DNA of 64,000 nt from Corynebacterium resistens DSM 45100 (lineage in GTDB: Bacteria; Actinomycetota; Actinomycetes; Mycobacteriales; Mycobacteriaceae). Of the stretch, positions 17,043 to 29,514 are shown piece after piece. Location of the stretch: positions 2,232,001 to 2,296,000 of the forward strand of contig NC_015673.1 of assembly GCF_000177535.2 (NCBI RefSeq), given 5' to 3'. The translations under genes were made by a program, and so were the position numbers. The notes under the pieces are model-generated. The model was not told where the DNA came from. It did no database searches and was given only the letters and a program-made list of their open reading frames with translations. Numbering within the stretch: position 1 is the stretch's first letter; each line of letters opens with the position of its first letter.

Positions 17043-18720
17043 TTCATCCCCAGCGCGGCAATGGGGCAAGGCCGCGCTGGGATTGTTGGGCACGAGCTTT
17101 TTGGCTTTCGTTGCTGCTTGCGCACCTACTTCAGCTGCCGGACATAATTCCACGGGACCAGCCGGAGTGCCCTCGCGTGAAGATGGCATCGTCGACGTGG
17201 TCACGACCACTCCGATTGTCACGGATTTAGCCCGCCATGTTGCGGGTGATCGTGCGCGTGTGACGGGACTCATCCCTTCAAATGCGGATCCCCACACACA
17301 CGAACTGACATTGCGGGACGTGCGGAATATCGCCAACGCGGACATTGCATTTAGCAACGGCCTGCTGCTGGAGCCACAGCCCGTGCTGCGTTCGCTGCAC
17401 AATAGTTCGCTACCTGGAACTCCAGTGGTTTCCGTCGCGGAGCAAGCCACCACTCGTGGTGCGACGGTCGTTCCTTTGGTGGAGAATCTCGCACTAGATA
17501 CCGTCTGGCTAGGGCTGCGTTCTGTCAGCGGCAAGGGCCCGGCGGGCGATTCTGCATCCTCTGGTTCGACGCCCCCCGCTTCCCCCGATGGCGAAGTTCA
17601 ACTGGCAGTAACAGGAGTGGACGGGCCGGGAAACGCAGCGGCGTATGTGACCGGAACCTTCGGAAATCCGGAGATCTTCTTTAATTCCGGGGATGGCTTC
17701 GATGCCTCCCGCGGATACGAGGGTGATTCCACGACCCTACCTGTTGATGCGCATACCCATATGAGCTGGGCATTCAGCCAACCCGGTGTGTACCGGGTGC
17801 ATTTTAAAGCCTCCGCTAGCGGTGGCGCGGGGCAACTTCCAAGCCCCGTGGCCGAACAAACCGTGACTTTTGCGGTAGGAGTGCCGCCCGAAGAGGCGGC
17901 GCAGGGGATGCTATCGGCTGGGGAGAAACCGGAGTACCTCGATCATGGCCATGTCGATGTGGCCGTGGGCGTCGATAAAAAGACGATCAGCCTGCGTGGC
18001 GACCGGAAGGACACACCGGCGGACAAGGCCGTTGTGGTGGTGCCTGCGAAATCCCTACAGCAGATTCCACCCAGCGCGGATTATCGGTTCTTGGGGAACC
18101 CCGGTTCGGAAACGTACATGTTGCCACAAGCAGTGTTGGGCAAGCATGTGCACGGTGAGCTGGACCCGCACCTCTGGCACAACGTGCGCAACGTGATGGC
18201 GATGGTCAAGGTTATCCGCGATGAACTAATTGCTGTGGATCCAGAAGGCACCCGCGAGTACCGGCGAAATACGGAGAGTTACCTCGAACGGCTGCGCCGG
18301 TTAGACGAGGACATGCAACGTGCCGTGGATGCCGTGCCACAGGAGCGGCGCCAGCTGGTGACCGCACACGACGGGTATGCGTATCTGGCTGATGCGTATG
18401 GGATGAAGATCGGCGGATTCGTGTCCCCGAATCCCGCGGTGGAACCCAGCGCGCGGGACGTGATCGCGCTGACTCGAACGCTGGAGAACTTGAAGGTCCC
18501 CGCAGTGTTCCTCGAACCATCACTGGCTGGGCAGGCGCGAGATTTGAAGCAGATTGCGGAGAACCTCGGCATCCGCGTGTGCACGATCCGCGGCGATGCA
18601 TTCGATCCCGAAGTTGGTGATTACGAAGAACTTATGCGGGCTAACGCACGAAACTTCACCGAGTGCCTAGGTGCCGGTGCGGAACCTGCGAAAGGCAGTT
18701 CCCAAGGGCGCAAGGAGTAG
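17029..18720 (+). CDS. metal-binding substrate lipoprotein of anchored-repeat ABC transporter, with inserted repeat
   Basis: A 563-residue ZnuA/TroA-type solute-binding lipoprotein. The lipobox is LAFVAAC (Cys 31). The N-terminal lobe (about 50-150) carries DPHTHE; the C-terminal lobe (about 375-550) carries DPHLWHN, TAHDGYAYL and VFLEPSLAG. These match the metal-ligand positions of Zn/Mn binding proteins. Between the lobes is a roughly 200-residue insertion containing one choice-of-anchor M repeat (HTHMSWAFSQPG), as in the TIGR03772 type. ATG 17029 overlaps the upstream gene. It is expected to deliver metal to the permease encoded downstream. Confidence 0.85.
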   Translation: MAAANSSPARQWGKAALGLLGTSFLAFVAACAPTSAAGHNSTGPAGVPSREDGIVDVVTTTPIVTDLARHVAGDRARVTGLIPSNADPHTHELTLRDVRNIANADIAFSNGLLLEPQPVLRSLHNSSLPGTPVVSVAEQATTRGATVVPLVENLALDTVWLGLRSVSGKGPAGDSASSGSTPPASPDGEVQLAVTGVDGPGNAAAYVTGTFGNPEIFFNSGDGFDASRGYEGDSTTLPVDAHTHMSWAFSQPGVYRVHFKASASGGAGQLPSPVAEQTVTFAVGVPPEEAAQGMLSAGEKPEYLDHGHVDVAVGVDKKTISLRGDRKDTPADKAVVVVPAKSLQQIPPSADYRFLGNPGSETYMLPQAVLGKHVHGELDPHLWHNVRNVMAMVKVIRDELIAVDPEGTREYRRNTESYLERLRRLDEDMQRAVDAVPQERRQLVTAHDGYAYLADAYGMKIGGFVSPNPAVEPSARDVIALTRTLENLKVPAVFLEPSLAGQARDLKQIAENLGIRVCTIRGDAFDPEVGDYEELMRANARNFTECLGAGAEPAKGSSQGRKE

Positions 18721-18793
18721 TGCCGGGGCAGCGGACCAACCACGGCGAAGAACCAAACATGAAAAACGCACCAAGAATGGATTATTGATCAGC

Positions 18794-19975
18794 ATGAAAA
18801 AGAACAACTCTCCTCTCACAATCCGCGCAGCTGCTGTTGTTACCGCATTGGCACTAGGAGCCACAACAGCGGTGGTGCCGGCTCAGGGCGCGCCTGGGGA
18901 AGGCGGGGCGGCGTCGAGCCAAAGCGATCCCGCCTTGAAGCAAACAGTGAAAGACGATGAGCGCTTCGCCCCGCGTGGACAAAAGCATGCATTCACCAAG
19001 GGGCATGCCGATTTGGGTGTGCGGTTGGAAGGCGATGGTGCCAAGGGCGGAAGTAGCGAGGGTAACGACGGCGGGCTCACGATGATGCTGCGCGATGATT
19101 CGAAAGAACAACCGGTATGGCGGCACCTTGAGGACGTGGCATTTGTAGTGGGGGAGAACTCCAAACAGCAACTGCCCGAAGGTGGCGATTACGAATTCAC
19201 CGGTGCTCGCGCAGGTCAGCAGGTCTACGTTCTACCGCAGACTGAAAAGCAAGGGGTGCCATGGTTGGGCTGGAACACGCAGAGCCCTGAGCTGGTGAAA
19301 TCCGTGAGCCGCGGAGTAACCATGCAGCTGCTGGGGCACCAGGGGCCAGGTCAGTTGACGATGTTCCTTCAAGCGGGCGGATTTGCAAAGCCACAGAAGA
19401 TTTTCAGCACGGGCGACTCGATGCCGCAGGGCATGTGGGTTGATTCCAACACCCATGCGCATGCGAACTGGGTCTTCACAGAACCCGGTGTGCACCGCGT
19501 GGCGCTCGGTATCCGCGCAAAGCAGGCTGATGGCAAGGTTCTATCGGGAACCAAAATTGTGACCTTTGCCGTTGGGGTGGATGCGCAGGAGGCACTCAGT
19601 GCTGGTTGGCAAGGTGAGGTTCCGAAGACTTCTGCTGCCGACGACGCCGCCACGGGCTCTGCGAACGGTAATTCACAGGGCACCGAAGGTAACGGCGACG
19701 GGCAGGGCAAGGATTCCGCCGCTGAGAATTCCGCAGACTCCTCGACCGGATCCAACACAACGAGGTGGGTACTCCTCGGCGCGGGCGTCTTACTAGCACT
19801 AGTGGTTATCGGCGGTGTGATCTCGATGCGCTCGGGCCGATCCGCGCGCCGGGAAGCTGAGGAACAGCTGCGGGAATTGCGTGAGAAGCGCCAGGCGCGT
19901 GAGCAGCGTGCACCGCGTGAGCGGCGCGACAATGCGCAAACGCGCACCGCAAAGGAGCGGAATGAGAACGGCTAA
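18794..19975 (+). CDS. membrane-anchored 'choice-of-anchor M' repeat protein
   Basis: A 393-residue protein. The signal peptide is about 1-33 (AQG-AP), followed by one repeat (about 45-270) with VPWLGWNT, GPGQ and THAHANWVFTEPG. A Ser/Gly/Asn linker, one membrane helix (about 325-347) and a highly charged coiled-coil cytoplasmic tail (REAEEQLRELREKRQAREQ) follow. It has no LPxTG/LAxTG signal, so it is anchored by the helix. The start is uncertain (ATG 18794; ribosome-binding site weak). It overlaps the ATPase gene by 14 nt. Confidence 0.8.
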   Translation: MKKNNSPLTIRAAAVVTALALGATTAVVPAQGAPGEGGAASSQSDPALKQTVKDDERFAPRGQKHAFTKGHADLGVRLEGDGAKGGSSEGNDGGLTMMLRDDSKEQPVWRHLEDVAFVVGENSKQQLPEGGDYEFTGARAGQQVYVLPQTEKQGVPWLGWNTQSPELVKSVSRGVTMQLLGHQGPGQLTMFLQAGGFAKPQKIFSTGDSMPQGMWVDSNTHAHANWVFTEPGVHRVALGIRAKQADGKVLSGTKIVTFAVGVDAQEALSAGWQGEVPKTSAADDAATGSANGNSQGTEGNGDGQGKDSAAENSADSSTGSNTTRWVLLGAGVLLALVVIGGVISMRSGRSARREAEEQLRELREKRQAREQRAPRERRDNAQTRTAKERNENG

Positions 19976-20840
19976 TACTGAAGACCGCGCAACGCCCGCA
20001 GGGGGCACTCGCGCGGAGGTGGCCCAAGCGACCGTGCTGCGTGTGAGGGACCTAGATGTTCGTCTTGCGGGACGTGAAGTCCTCCAGGACGTGACCATGG
20101 ATGTTGTCTCCGGCGAACTAATGGGACTTCTTGGCCCGAATGGCGCGGGCAAAACGACGCTTTTGCGTTCCATCCTCGGGCTCATCCCTAAGCAGCGTGG
20201 CACGGTGGAAGTCGCGACTCGTAACGGCTCGGAAATGGTTAGCGGCCGCGCGGCCCGCACTCACATCGGCTATGTTCCGCAGCGCCACGAGTTCGCATGG
20301 GATTACCCAATCAGCGTGTATCAATGTGTGCTCAACGGGCAGGCTGGAAAACGCGGGCTCTTCCGGCGCGCCACCGTGGCAGATCACCGCGCGGTTGCCG
20401 AAGCGTTGGAGCGCGTGCATCTATCCGCTCTAGCAGATCGGCCCATTGGGCAACTCTCGGGAGGGCAACGCCAGCGCGTGCTCGTGGCTCGCGCACTAGC
20501 CTCGAACCCATCGCTATTGCTGCTGGACGAGCCATTCACCGGCATGGATTTCCCCAGTATCGAGCTGCTGTGTGACGTACTCGATGAACTCTGCACCACA
20601 GATGGCATCTCCGCTCTCATGATCACGCACGATCTGCCCCAAGCGGTGCACATCTGCGATCGCATCACCCTCCTCAATGGCTCAGTGGTTGCAAGCGCTG
20701 CTCCTCGCGAACTGCGCGATCCCGAACCCTGGACCCACACCTTTGGCGTGCGATCCGATAGTCCGCTGCTGCGCGCACTCGGATTGGAGAAGGGTGCCGG
20801 AACCAAAGAAACCCCAACCCCCAAAGGAGCTTCTGCGTGA
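19962..20840 (+). CDS. metal ABC transporter ATP-binding protein (anchored-repeat type)
   Basis: A 292-residue ABC ATPase. Walker A is GPNGAGKTT, the signature is QLSGGQRQRVLVARAL, Walker B is LLLLDEPF, and the switch His is in MITHDL. It resembles ZnuC/MntB-type ATPases and TIGR03771. ATG 19962 has AAAGGAGCGG upstream. Its stop overlaps the permease GTG, so the two are coupled. Confidence 0.9.
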   Translation: MRTANTEDRATPAGGTRAEVAQATVLRVRDLDVRLAGREVLQDVTMDVVSGELMGLLGPNGAGKTTLLRSILGLIPKQRGTVEVATRNGSEMVSGRAARTHIGYVPQRHEFAWDYPISVYQCVLNGQAGKRGLFRRATVADHRAVAEALERVHLSALADRPIGQLSGGQRQRVLVARALASNPSLLLLDEPFTGMDFPSIELLCDVLDELCTTDGISALMITHDLPQAVHICDRITLLNGSVVASAAPRELRDPEPWTHTFGVRSDSPLLRALGLEKGAGTKETPTPKGASA

Positions 20841-23011
20841 TTACCCTGAGCCAGTTCTTCCAGGACCTCACGAACCCAGCTTTGGCTTTTCTGCCGAAAG
20901 CACTGCTGGTGGCGGTGCTCAGCGCAGTGGTGTGTGGCGTGGTCGGGGCGCACGTGGTGCTGCGTGGCATGGCGTTCATTGGTGATGCAGTTGCCCACGC
21001 GGTGTTCCCCGGCCTCGCGATTGCTTTTGCCCTGCAGGCTTCCGTGGTTCTCGGAGGTGCGGTAGCCGGGATCGTGGTGGCGGTGCTGATCGCGGTATTC
21101 TCCCAACGTAGGCGAATTAAAGAAGACACCATTATTGGCATATTCTTCGCCGCTGCTTTTGCTGCAGGGTTGGTGGTGATCTCGAAAGTGCAGGGTTATA
21201 CCGCGTCACTGACGAGCTTCCTCTTCGGTTCCATCACGGGTGTGGCCACGGAAGATATTGTTCTGGTGGCAGTCGTAGGCACAGTTGTTATCGCGTTGCT
21301 GCTGGTTTTCCATAAGGAGCTGGTGGCGGTGAGCCTCGACCGGGAGACCGCCGCGGCGCAAAACATCCGTGTGTTCGCGTTTGACCTGCTGCTGTACCTC
21401 GCCGTAACTGCCGCTGTTGTGATGTCGGTTCGTACGGTTGGCAATATTCTGGTGCTGGCTTTGCTGGTTACTCCGGCTGCCACGGCCCGGCTGCTAACCG
21501 ATCGGCTTCCCATCATGATGGCGCTGTCTGCTGTGATTGGCGCAGTGGCTTCCGTGCTGGGTGTGTATTTGTCGTGGGCATTTGATGTGCCGACCGGCGC
21601 GATGATCGTTTTGGTGGTCACAGCACTGTTCTTGATCGCTTTCTGTGGTTCGGCTTTGCGTTCTTCTATTCCGACGCCGCCCCGCTCCTCTCGCACTCGC
21701 TCCACCGTGGCACGCAAGAAGGTTGCCACAGGTGTGGCCAGTGTGTTGGTGCTGGTAGGCGCGGGAATTATTGGCCCGGTGTTGCCCGGTTCTGGGGACT
21801 CTGGCCTAGAGGGCAATAGTGGTGCGTTGAGCTTTGCAGCGGTAGCTAACGCAGCGGAGGATGCTACAGACGGAGCGGCCACAGGGGAGGCTTCGCACGA
21901 TGGGGCTCATGAAGCTGCAGACAATAGTGCGGACAATAACTCGGAAAGCACCGAGACCAAGTCCGATGACGAGTCTGGCGATGGGGCAGGGGATGAGCTC
22001 ACAGATGAGGACGAAGATGCCATCGAGGCCTTGATGCGTGTCTTCAAGAAGCTCAATGTGGACGTTTTGCGGTTGGCGGATTCTTTGCCTCAGGTGGTGA
22101 AGAACATCATGAACCTCGCGGAGACCTTGCGTGGGGAAAAATCCTCGCAGCCTGAAAAACGTGAAGGTAAAGAACGTAAAGATGAGCGGGAGAGCGACCG
22201 CGAGCAGACGGAACGTTCCAAGCGCGTGGCTGATGCAATCATCGACCGTACCAAGAATCCCGCGGATCACACTGGGCGGAACTCGGCAGATGGTCGCGCC
22301 GAGAATTCACCCGAGGACGGCGCCAACAAACGGCAGGGGAACAATGATTCCACAGCTAGTGGTAAGTCGGGGAGCCGCACGGGTGGGGGAAACACCAGTG
22401 GCACGGGAAATGCCGGCGGGGCTGGCAACACCGGTGGGGGAGGTAGCGCTTCCGTAGGAGAGGGAGACCAACCAGATACAGGCAGCACCGGGGGAAGCTC
22501 TGGCGTGGGTGGCGACGTAGACACGAGTGGCGATGCCGCTGATGACGCTAGCGGAGAAGAAGGCGTAGAAGATGCCGACGATGAGCTCGAACAGGCGGCT
22601 GAAGATGTATTGGGGGAAGATGGCGTCGAAGGTGAAGATAACGGCGGAGGCGTAAAAGCCCTCGGCTACAGTGGCGGGGCAAACGGCGATGATTCCCAGG
22701 GCGAGAACGGGGCGAAGCAGCCGGCAAAGCAGGAAACAAAGCTGCAGCAGTTGGCCAGCTCCCTTATGGCTGGTGGGTTTGGTGGTGGATTCACCATGGG
22801 CGTGGGCCTGATGGCGCTACTCGGTGGCGGGCTATTCTTCCTGATGGCGGCACGAAATATGCGCGACATGAAGATGGCGATGCTGCAAGCGGAATTGCAG
22901 GCGGAAATCGATGCGGAGCTACGAGAGGAACGCCGGGCCGAGGAGCGAGAAGAGTGGGACGAGGAATACGCAGCGGACCGCGATTTGGAGGCGAGCCAGC
23001 ACCGCGTGTAA
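20837..23011 (+). CDS. metal ABC transporter permease fused to a long acidic extracytoplasmic tail
   Basis: A 724-residue protein. Residues 1-275 are an ABC-3 family permease with 7-8 membrane helices (HVVLRGMAFIGDAVAHAVFPG, then DRETAAAQNIRVFAFDLLLY), the normal length for the family (TIGR03770 type). A second hydrophobic segment resembling a signal peptide (about 293-317) is followed by an ANA-AED site near 336. About 310 residues of Asp/Glu-, Ser-, Gly- and Asn-rich sequence follow, then a further membrane helix (about 652-671) and a charged, coiled-coil-like C-terminus. The GTG start has AAAGGAGC and overlaps the ATPase stop. It looks like a fusion of a permease to a former secreted protein. 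No stop or frameshift is seen in between. Confidence 0.85.
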   Translation: MITLSQFFQDLTNPALAFLPKALLVAVLSAVVCGVVGAHVVLRGMAFIGDAVAHAVFPGLAIAFALQASVVLGGAVAGIVVAVLIAVFSQRRRIKEDTIIGIFFAAAFAAGLVVISKVQGYTASLTSFLFGSITGVATEDIVLVAVVGTVVIALLLVFHKELVAVSLDRETAAAQNIRVFAFDLLLYLAVTAAVVMSVRTVGNILVLALLVTPAATARLLTDRLPIMMALSAVIGAVASVLGVYLSWAFDVPTGAMIVLVVTALFLIAFCGSALRSSIPTPPRSSRTRSTVARKKVATGVASVLVLVGAGIIGPVLPGSGDSGLEGNSGALSFAAVANAAEDATDGAATGEASHDGAHEAADNSADNNSESTETKSDDESGDGAGDELTDEDEDAIEALMRVFKKLNVDVLRLADSLPQVVKNIMNLAETLRGEKSSQPEKREGKERKDERESDREQTERSKRVADAIIDRTKNPADHTGRNSADGRAENSPEDGANKRQGNNDSTASGKSGSRTGGGNTSGTGNAGGAGNTGGGGSASVGEGDQPDTGSTGGSSGVGGDVDTSGDAADDASGEEGVEDADDELEQAAEDVLGEDGVEGEDNGGGVKALGYSGGANGDDSQGENGAKQPAKQETKLQQLASSLMAGGFGGGFTMGVGLMALLGGGLFFLMAARNMRDMKMAMLQAELQAEIDAELREERRAEEREEWDEEYAADRDLEASQHRV

Positions 23012-23388
23012 GGTACTGCGAGGAAGTTTGAATCAACGTTCAAGTTTTCACCGAAGACCGTCGGTCATCTCGGCACTCGGTTGTGAAGGTGATTCTTAAT
23101 GAATCCCCGTTAGCAATTGAGGCCAAGATTGAAGGTTCATCATCACATGATGACGGCCCACGCAGGTAACACGAGAGACGTTAAGTTGGTTCCCTTGTAA
23201 TAGCGCCGCAATGCGAGCGCGGGCCCGCTTTAAGAAAGCGGAAGATCCCAAGGCGAAAACCAGTCTTAAGCGCCCTGTGCCCCTGCGGGTACGGGGCGCT
23301 TAGTCGTTAGTGAATGTGTTGCCTTCACCAAGATCGGCGGTGCTACGTACAAGACGTACACCGCAAACATCAGGAAGGAGGCGAGAGT
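23012..23388 (+). promoter_or_regulatory. rplJ promoter region and L10-leader-like structure
   Basis: A 377-nt non-coding region. A small hairpin CCGCTTT/AAAGCGG is near 23225-23241. A strong hairpin at 23267-23302 (TAAGCGCCC with GGGCGCTTA, plus internal GT..CCC/GGG..AC pairs) precedes an AGGAAGGAGG ribosome-binding site. L10-L12 leaders that regulate rplJL are known in many bacteria; this is a plausible equivalent but not proven. The promoter was not defined; TAATAG near 23200 is one candidate -10. Confidence 0.45.
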
Positions 23389-23901
23389 ATGGCTAACCCG
23401 AAGAACACCGCTGCACTGGCAGAGCTCAAGGAGCGTTTCGCTAACGCGGATACCACGTTGCTGACCGAGTACCGTGGCCTGTCCGTGGCTGAGACCACCA
23501 CGCTGCGTCGTGCACTGGGTGCGGATGTCACCTACTCCGTCGCCAAGAACACCATGATCAAGCTGGCTGCTAAGGAAGCCGGCGTTGAGTTCGATGAGTC
23601 CCTGCTGACCGGTCCTACCGCTATCGCATTCGTTCACGGTGAAGCCGTGGATGCTGCGAAGGCCATGAAGGACTTCGGCAAGGATCACAAGAACTTCGTG
23701 ATCAAGGGTGGCTTCATGGACGGTAACGCGCTGTCTGCAGCTCAGGTTGAAGCACTGGCTGACATGGACAACCGCGAAACCACGCTGGCCAAGCTGGCTG
23801 GCGCCATGCAGGGTTCCTTGGCAAAGGCTGCTGGTCTGTTCAACGCTCCTGCATCTCAGGTCGCCCGCTTGGCTGGCGCCCTGCAGGAGAAGAAGGACTA
23901 G
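23389..23901 (+). CDS. rplJ: 50S ribosomal protein L10
   Basis: A 170-residue L10, the base of the L12 stalk. The N-terminus [17 protein letters not shown] leads to the rRNA-binding core with [16 protein letters not shown] and [11 protein letters not shown]; the C-terminal helix binds L12. ATG 23389 follows an excellent AGGAAGGAGG ribosome-binding site; rplL follows after 127 nt. Confidence 0.97.
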   Translation: MANPKNTAALAELKERFANADTTLLTEYRGLSVAETTTLRRALGADVTYSVAKNTMIKLAAKEAGVEFDESLLTGPTAIAFVHGEAVDAAKAMKDFGKDHKNFVIKGGFMDGNALSAAQVEALADMDNRETTLAKLAGAMQGSLAKAAGLFNAPASQVARLAGALQEKKD

Positions 23902-24028
23902 TAAGTTCCCCGCCACTGCCAAAGTGTGCGCAGTGGCACAACACAACTTTTAAAGAAAACCGCCGGCCGCGAAAAACAATCACAATCGCGCTGATTGGGA
24001 GCCGGCACACCAACGAAAGGATGCCATC

Positions 24029-24415
24029 ATGGCTAAGTTCACCAACGATGAGCTCATCGAGGCTTTCAAGGAAATGACCCTGATCGAGCTCTCTGAGTTC
24101 GTCAAACTGTTCGAGGAGACCTTCGACGTTTCCGCTGCTGCTCCAGTTGCTGCTGTTGCTGCTGCTCCAGGCGCTGCTGGTGGCGCTGCTGAGGAAGAGA
24201 AGGACGAGTTCGACGTCGTTCTCGAGGACGCTGGCGCTAAGAAGATCGGCGTTATTAAGGTTGTCCGCGAGATCGTTTCCGGCCTGGGTCTGAAGGAAGC
24301 TAAGGAGCTCGTTGAGGGTGCTCCTAAGGCTATCCTCGAGGGCGCTTCCAAGGACGACGCTGAGGCTGCTAAGACCAAGCTGGAAGAGGCTGGCGCTAAG
24401 GTTTCCCTCAAGTAA
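24029..24415 (+). CDS. rplL: 50S ribosomal protein L7/L12
   Basis: A 128-residue L12, the stalk protein that recruits translational GTPases. It has the N-terminal dimer domain, an Ala/Pro/Gly hinge (about 38-55) and a C-terminal domain with [21 protein letters not shown] strong terminator follows. Confidence 0.97.
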   Translation: MAKFTNDELIEAFKEMTLIELSEFVKLFEETFDVSAAAPVAAVAAAPGAAGGAAEEEKDEFDVVLEDAGAKKIGVIKVVREIVSGLGLKEAKELVEGAPKAILEGASKDDAEAAKTKLEEAGAKVSLK

Positions 24416-24474
24416 GTCATTCTTGAGCGGGATCATGAGATCCGAGTATGAACTCGGACTCATACGCTTTAATG

Positions 24475-24527
24475 AAACTCCCCAGTGGGCTGGTTCGTTC
24501 ATTCGAACCCCACTGGGGAGTTTTTTT
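24475..24527 (+). terminator. terminator after rplL
   Basis: AAACTCCCCAGTGGG (24475-24489) pairs with CCCACTGGGGAG (24509-24520), followed by seven T. The symmetrical stem could stop transcription from either side. Confidence 0.9.
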
Positions 24528-24563
24528 ACACGTTTTGCCCCCCAAACCCATACTATGGAGCCC

Positions 24564-25586
24564 ATGAGCATGAAAACCCGGCTGTTTGCAGCATTCACCC
24601 TCTTTATTGGCGCGGCCCTCTTCGTCGCTGGATGGTTGCTGCCCGGGCAGGTCTCCAAGAGCAAGCCAGTTCCGCTGAACTTGGCTGCTTCCACTCTTTT
24701 TCTCAAAGACCCCTCGGCCACCATCGGTCCGGCTTTTCAGGGGCCCGACGCCAAGAAGTCCATTACTGCCCCAGTCCACCGGCAGTTTAATTTGTTAATG
24801 GGGGAGCCAGCCACGGAGGATGAGGCGTCGGCTCGAGTGGGAGTAAGTACGTCGCGCATGGACGTAGAAGATGACCTGAAGAGCCTGCTCAACGCAGAGG
24901 TATGGAGCTTCACGATCGATCGGCGTACCGGTGAAGCAAAGGGGGATGCGAAGGTGGCTGATACTCCAGCGACCCCGCCCACGGAATCCCCAATGGAAGG
25001 GTATTGGGCGAAGTTCCCCCAGGAAACCCAGAAGCAGGCTTATCCGTACTTTGATCAAACGCTGCGCAAAGCGGTGTCAGCTGAGTTCAAGGGAACGGTG
25101 AACCGCACCAATGATCAGGGCCGCGAGACGGAACTATACGTTTTCCGGCAGACCCTTGAGCCCACCAACGTAGCCAAGCTCTACCCCGGTGTGCGCCATG
25201 AGGTGACCATGGAGAAGGACGGTAAGCAGGTAAAGGGGTACCTAACGCACAGCGGGTGGCGTGAAATTACTGTTGAGCCATGCACCGGGTTGATCGTCAG
25301 TGTCGAAGAGAAGATCGATGACGTGTACGTCTCCGACAAAGGTGAGGAAGTTGGTGAACTGCTCCGCTTCCATGGCAAGACCAATCAACCGGTGGAGCAA
25401 GCGATGCTTGCGCAAGCGCTCGTGACCAGCGGAAAGCGTGACACGCAAACCTGGGGAGTTGTGTTGATGGTTGCCGGTGCTATTGTGGCTGCAGCATCGG
25501 TTGTGATTGTGTTGTGGCCAGGGCGCCGCAGGAAGTCCCGAGTGCGGGACGAAGAAACTGAATCCCACGCGCACGATAAAGCTTGA
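24564..25586 (+). CDS. DUF3068 membrane protein
   Basis: A 340-residue protein with an N-terminal membrane helix (about 5-25), a roughly 270-residue extracytoplasmic domain and a second helix (about 298-320) before a basic and charged C-terminus. The layout and the position between rplL and rpoB match the DUF3068 family of corynebacteria (sometimes labelled PorA family). Its role is unknown. Starts at 24555, 24564 and 24570 are possible; GGAG at 24558-24560 suits 24570 best by spacing. Confidence 0.75.
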   Translation: MSMKTRLFAAFTLFIGAALFVAGWLLPGQVSKSKPVPLNLAASTLFLKDPSATIGPAFQGPDAKKSITAPVHRQFNLLMGEPATEDEASARVGVSTSRMDVEDDLKSLLNAEVWSFTIDRRTGEAKGDAKVADTPATPPTESPMEGYWAKFPQETQKQAYPYFDQTLRKAVSAEFKGTVNRTNDQGRETELYVFRQTLEPTNVAKLYPGVRHEVTMEKDGKQVKGYLTHSGWREITVEPCTGLIVSVEEKIDDVYVSDKGEEVGELLRFHGKTNQPVEQAMLAQALVTSGKRDTQTWGVVLMVAGAIVAAASVVIVLWPGRRRKSRVRDEETESHAHDKA

Positions 25587-25617
25587 CGGGGGACTAGCGG
25601 GGGTGTAGTGGGAACGC

Positions 25618-25646
25618 TGGACAAGCATGTCTAGTTCCTATAGGAT
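25618..25646 (+). promoter_or_regulatory. rpoBp: candidate rpoB promoter
   Basis: TGGACA (25618-25623) and TAGGAT (25641-25646) are separated by 17 nt, close to the actinobacterial housekeeping consensus. It would give a leader of about 270 nt. The remainder of 25647-25924 holds no gene; a TTGACA at about 25777 lacks a matching -10. Confidence 0.5.
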
Positions 25647-25924
25647 ATTTCTTTGCGCTGGATTTAGTATCCGATGCTCTGTATTGAGTGGGACACGCGA
25701 TGAACTCTTCATCAACTTTTGAGGCTTTGCCAAATACGACGAAGGGCGCCTGAACTGGTTGCCAAAAGTCGATTTGACAAGGTCCGTTAGTCATTCCCTC
25801 ATTACGGTCCCGTATCGGGTGCTGTTATCCGCTTAAACGACCATCACAAGACCGTACACAAATGTGGACGATTTCCACCATTCACGCGAGCTCCACTGCG
25901 GGAATGATGGAATGATCGCCCACA

Positions 25925-29437
<3,513 letters not shown>

Positions 29438-29514
29438 GGACCTGAAGACCTCAACAAACTGACCTTCGTTCATCATCCAAGGCCCTCCGCATCAGGAGGG
29501 GAAAGGAAGTTCAC

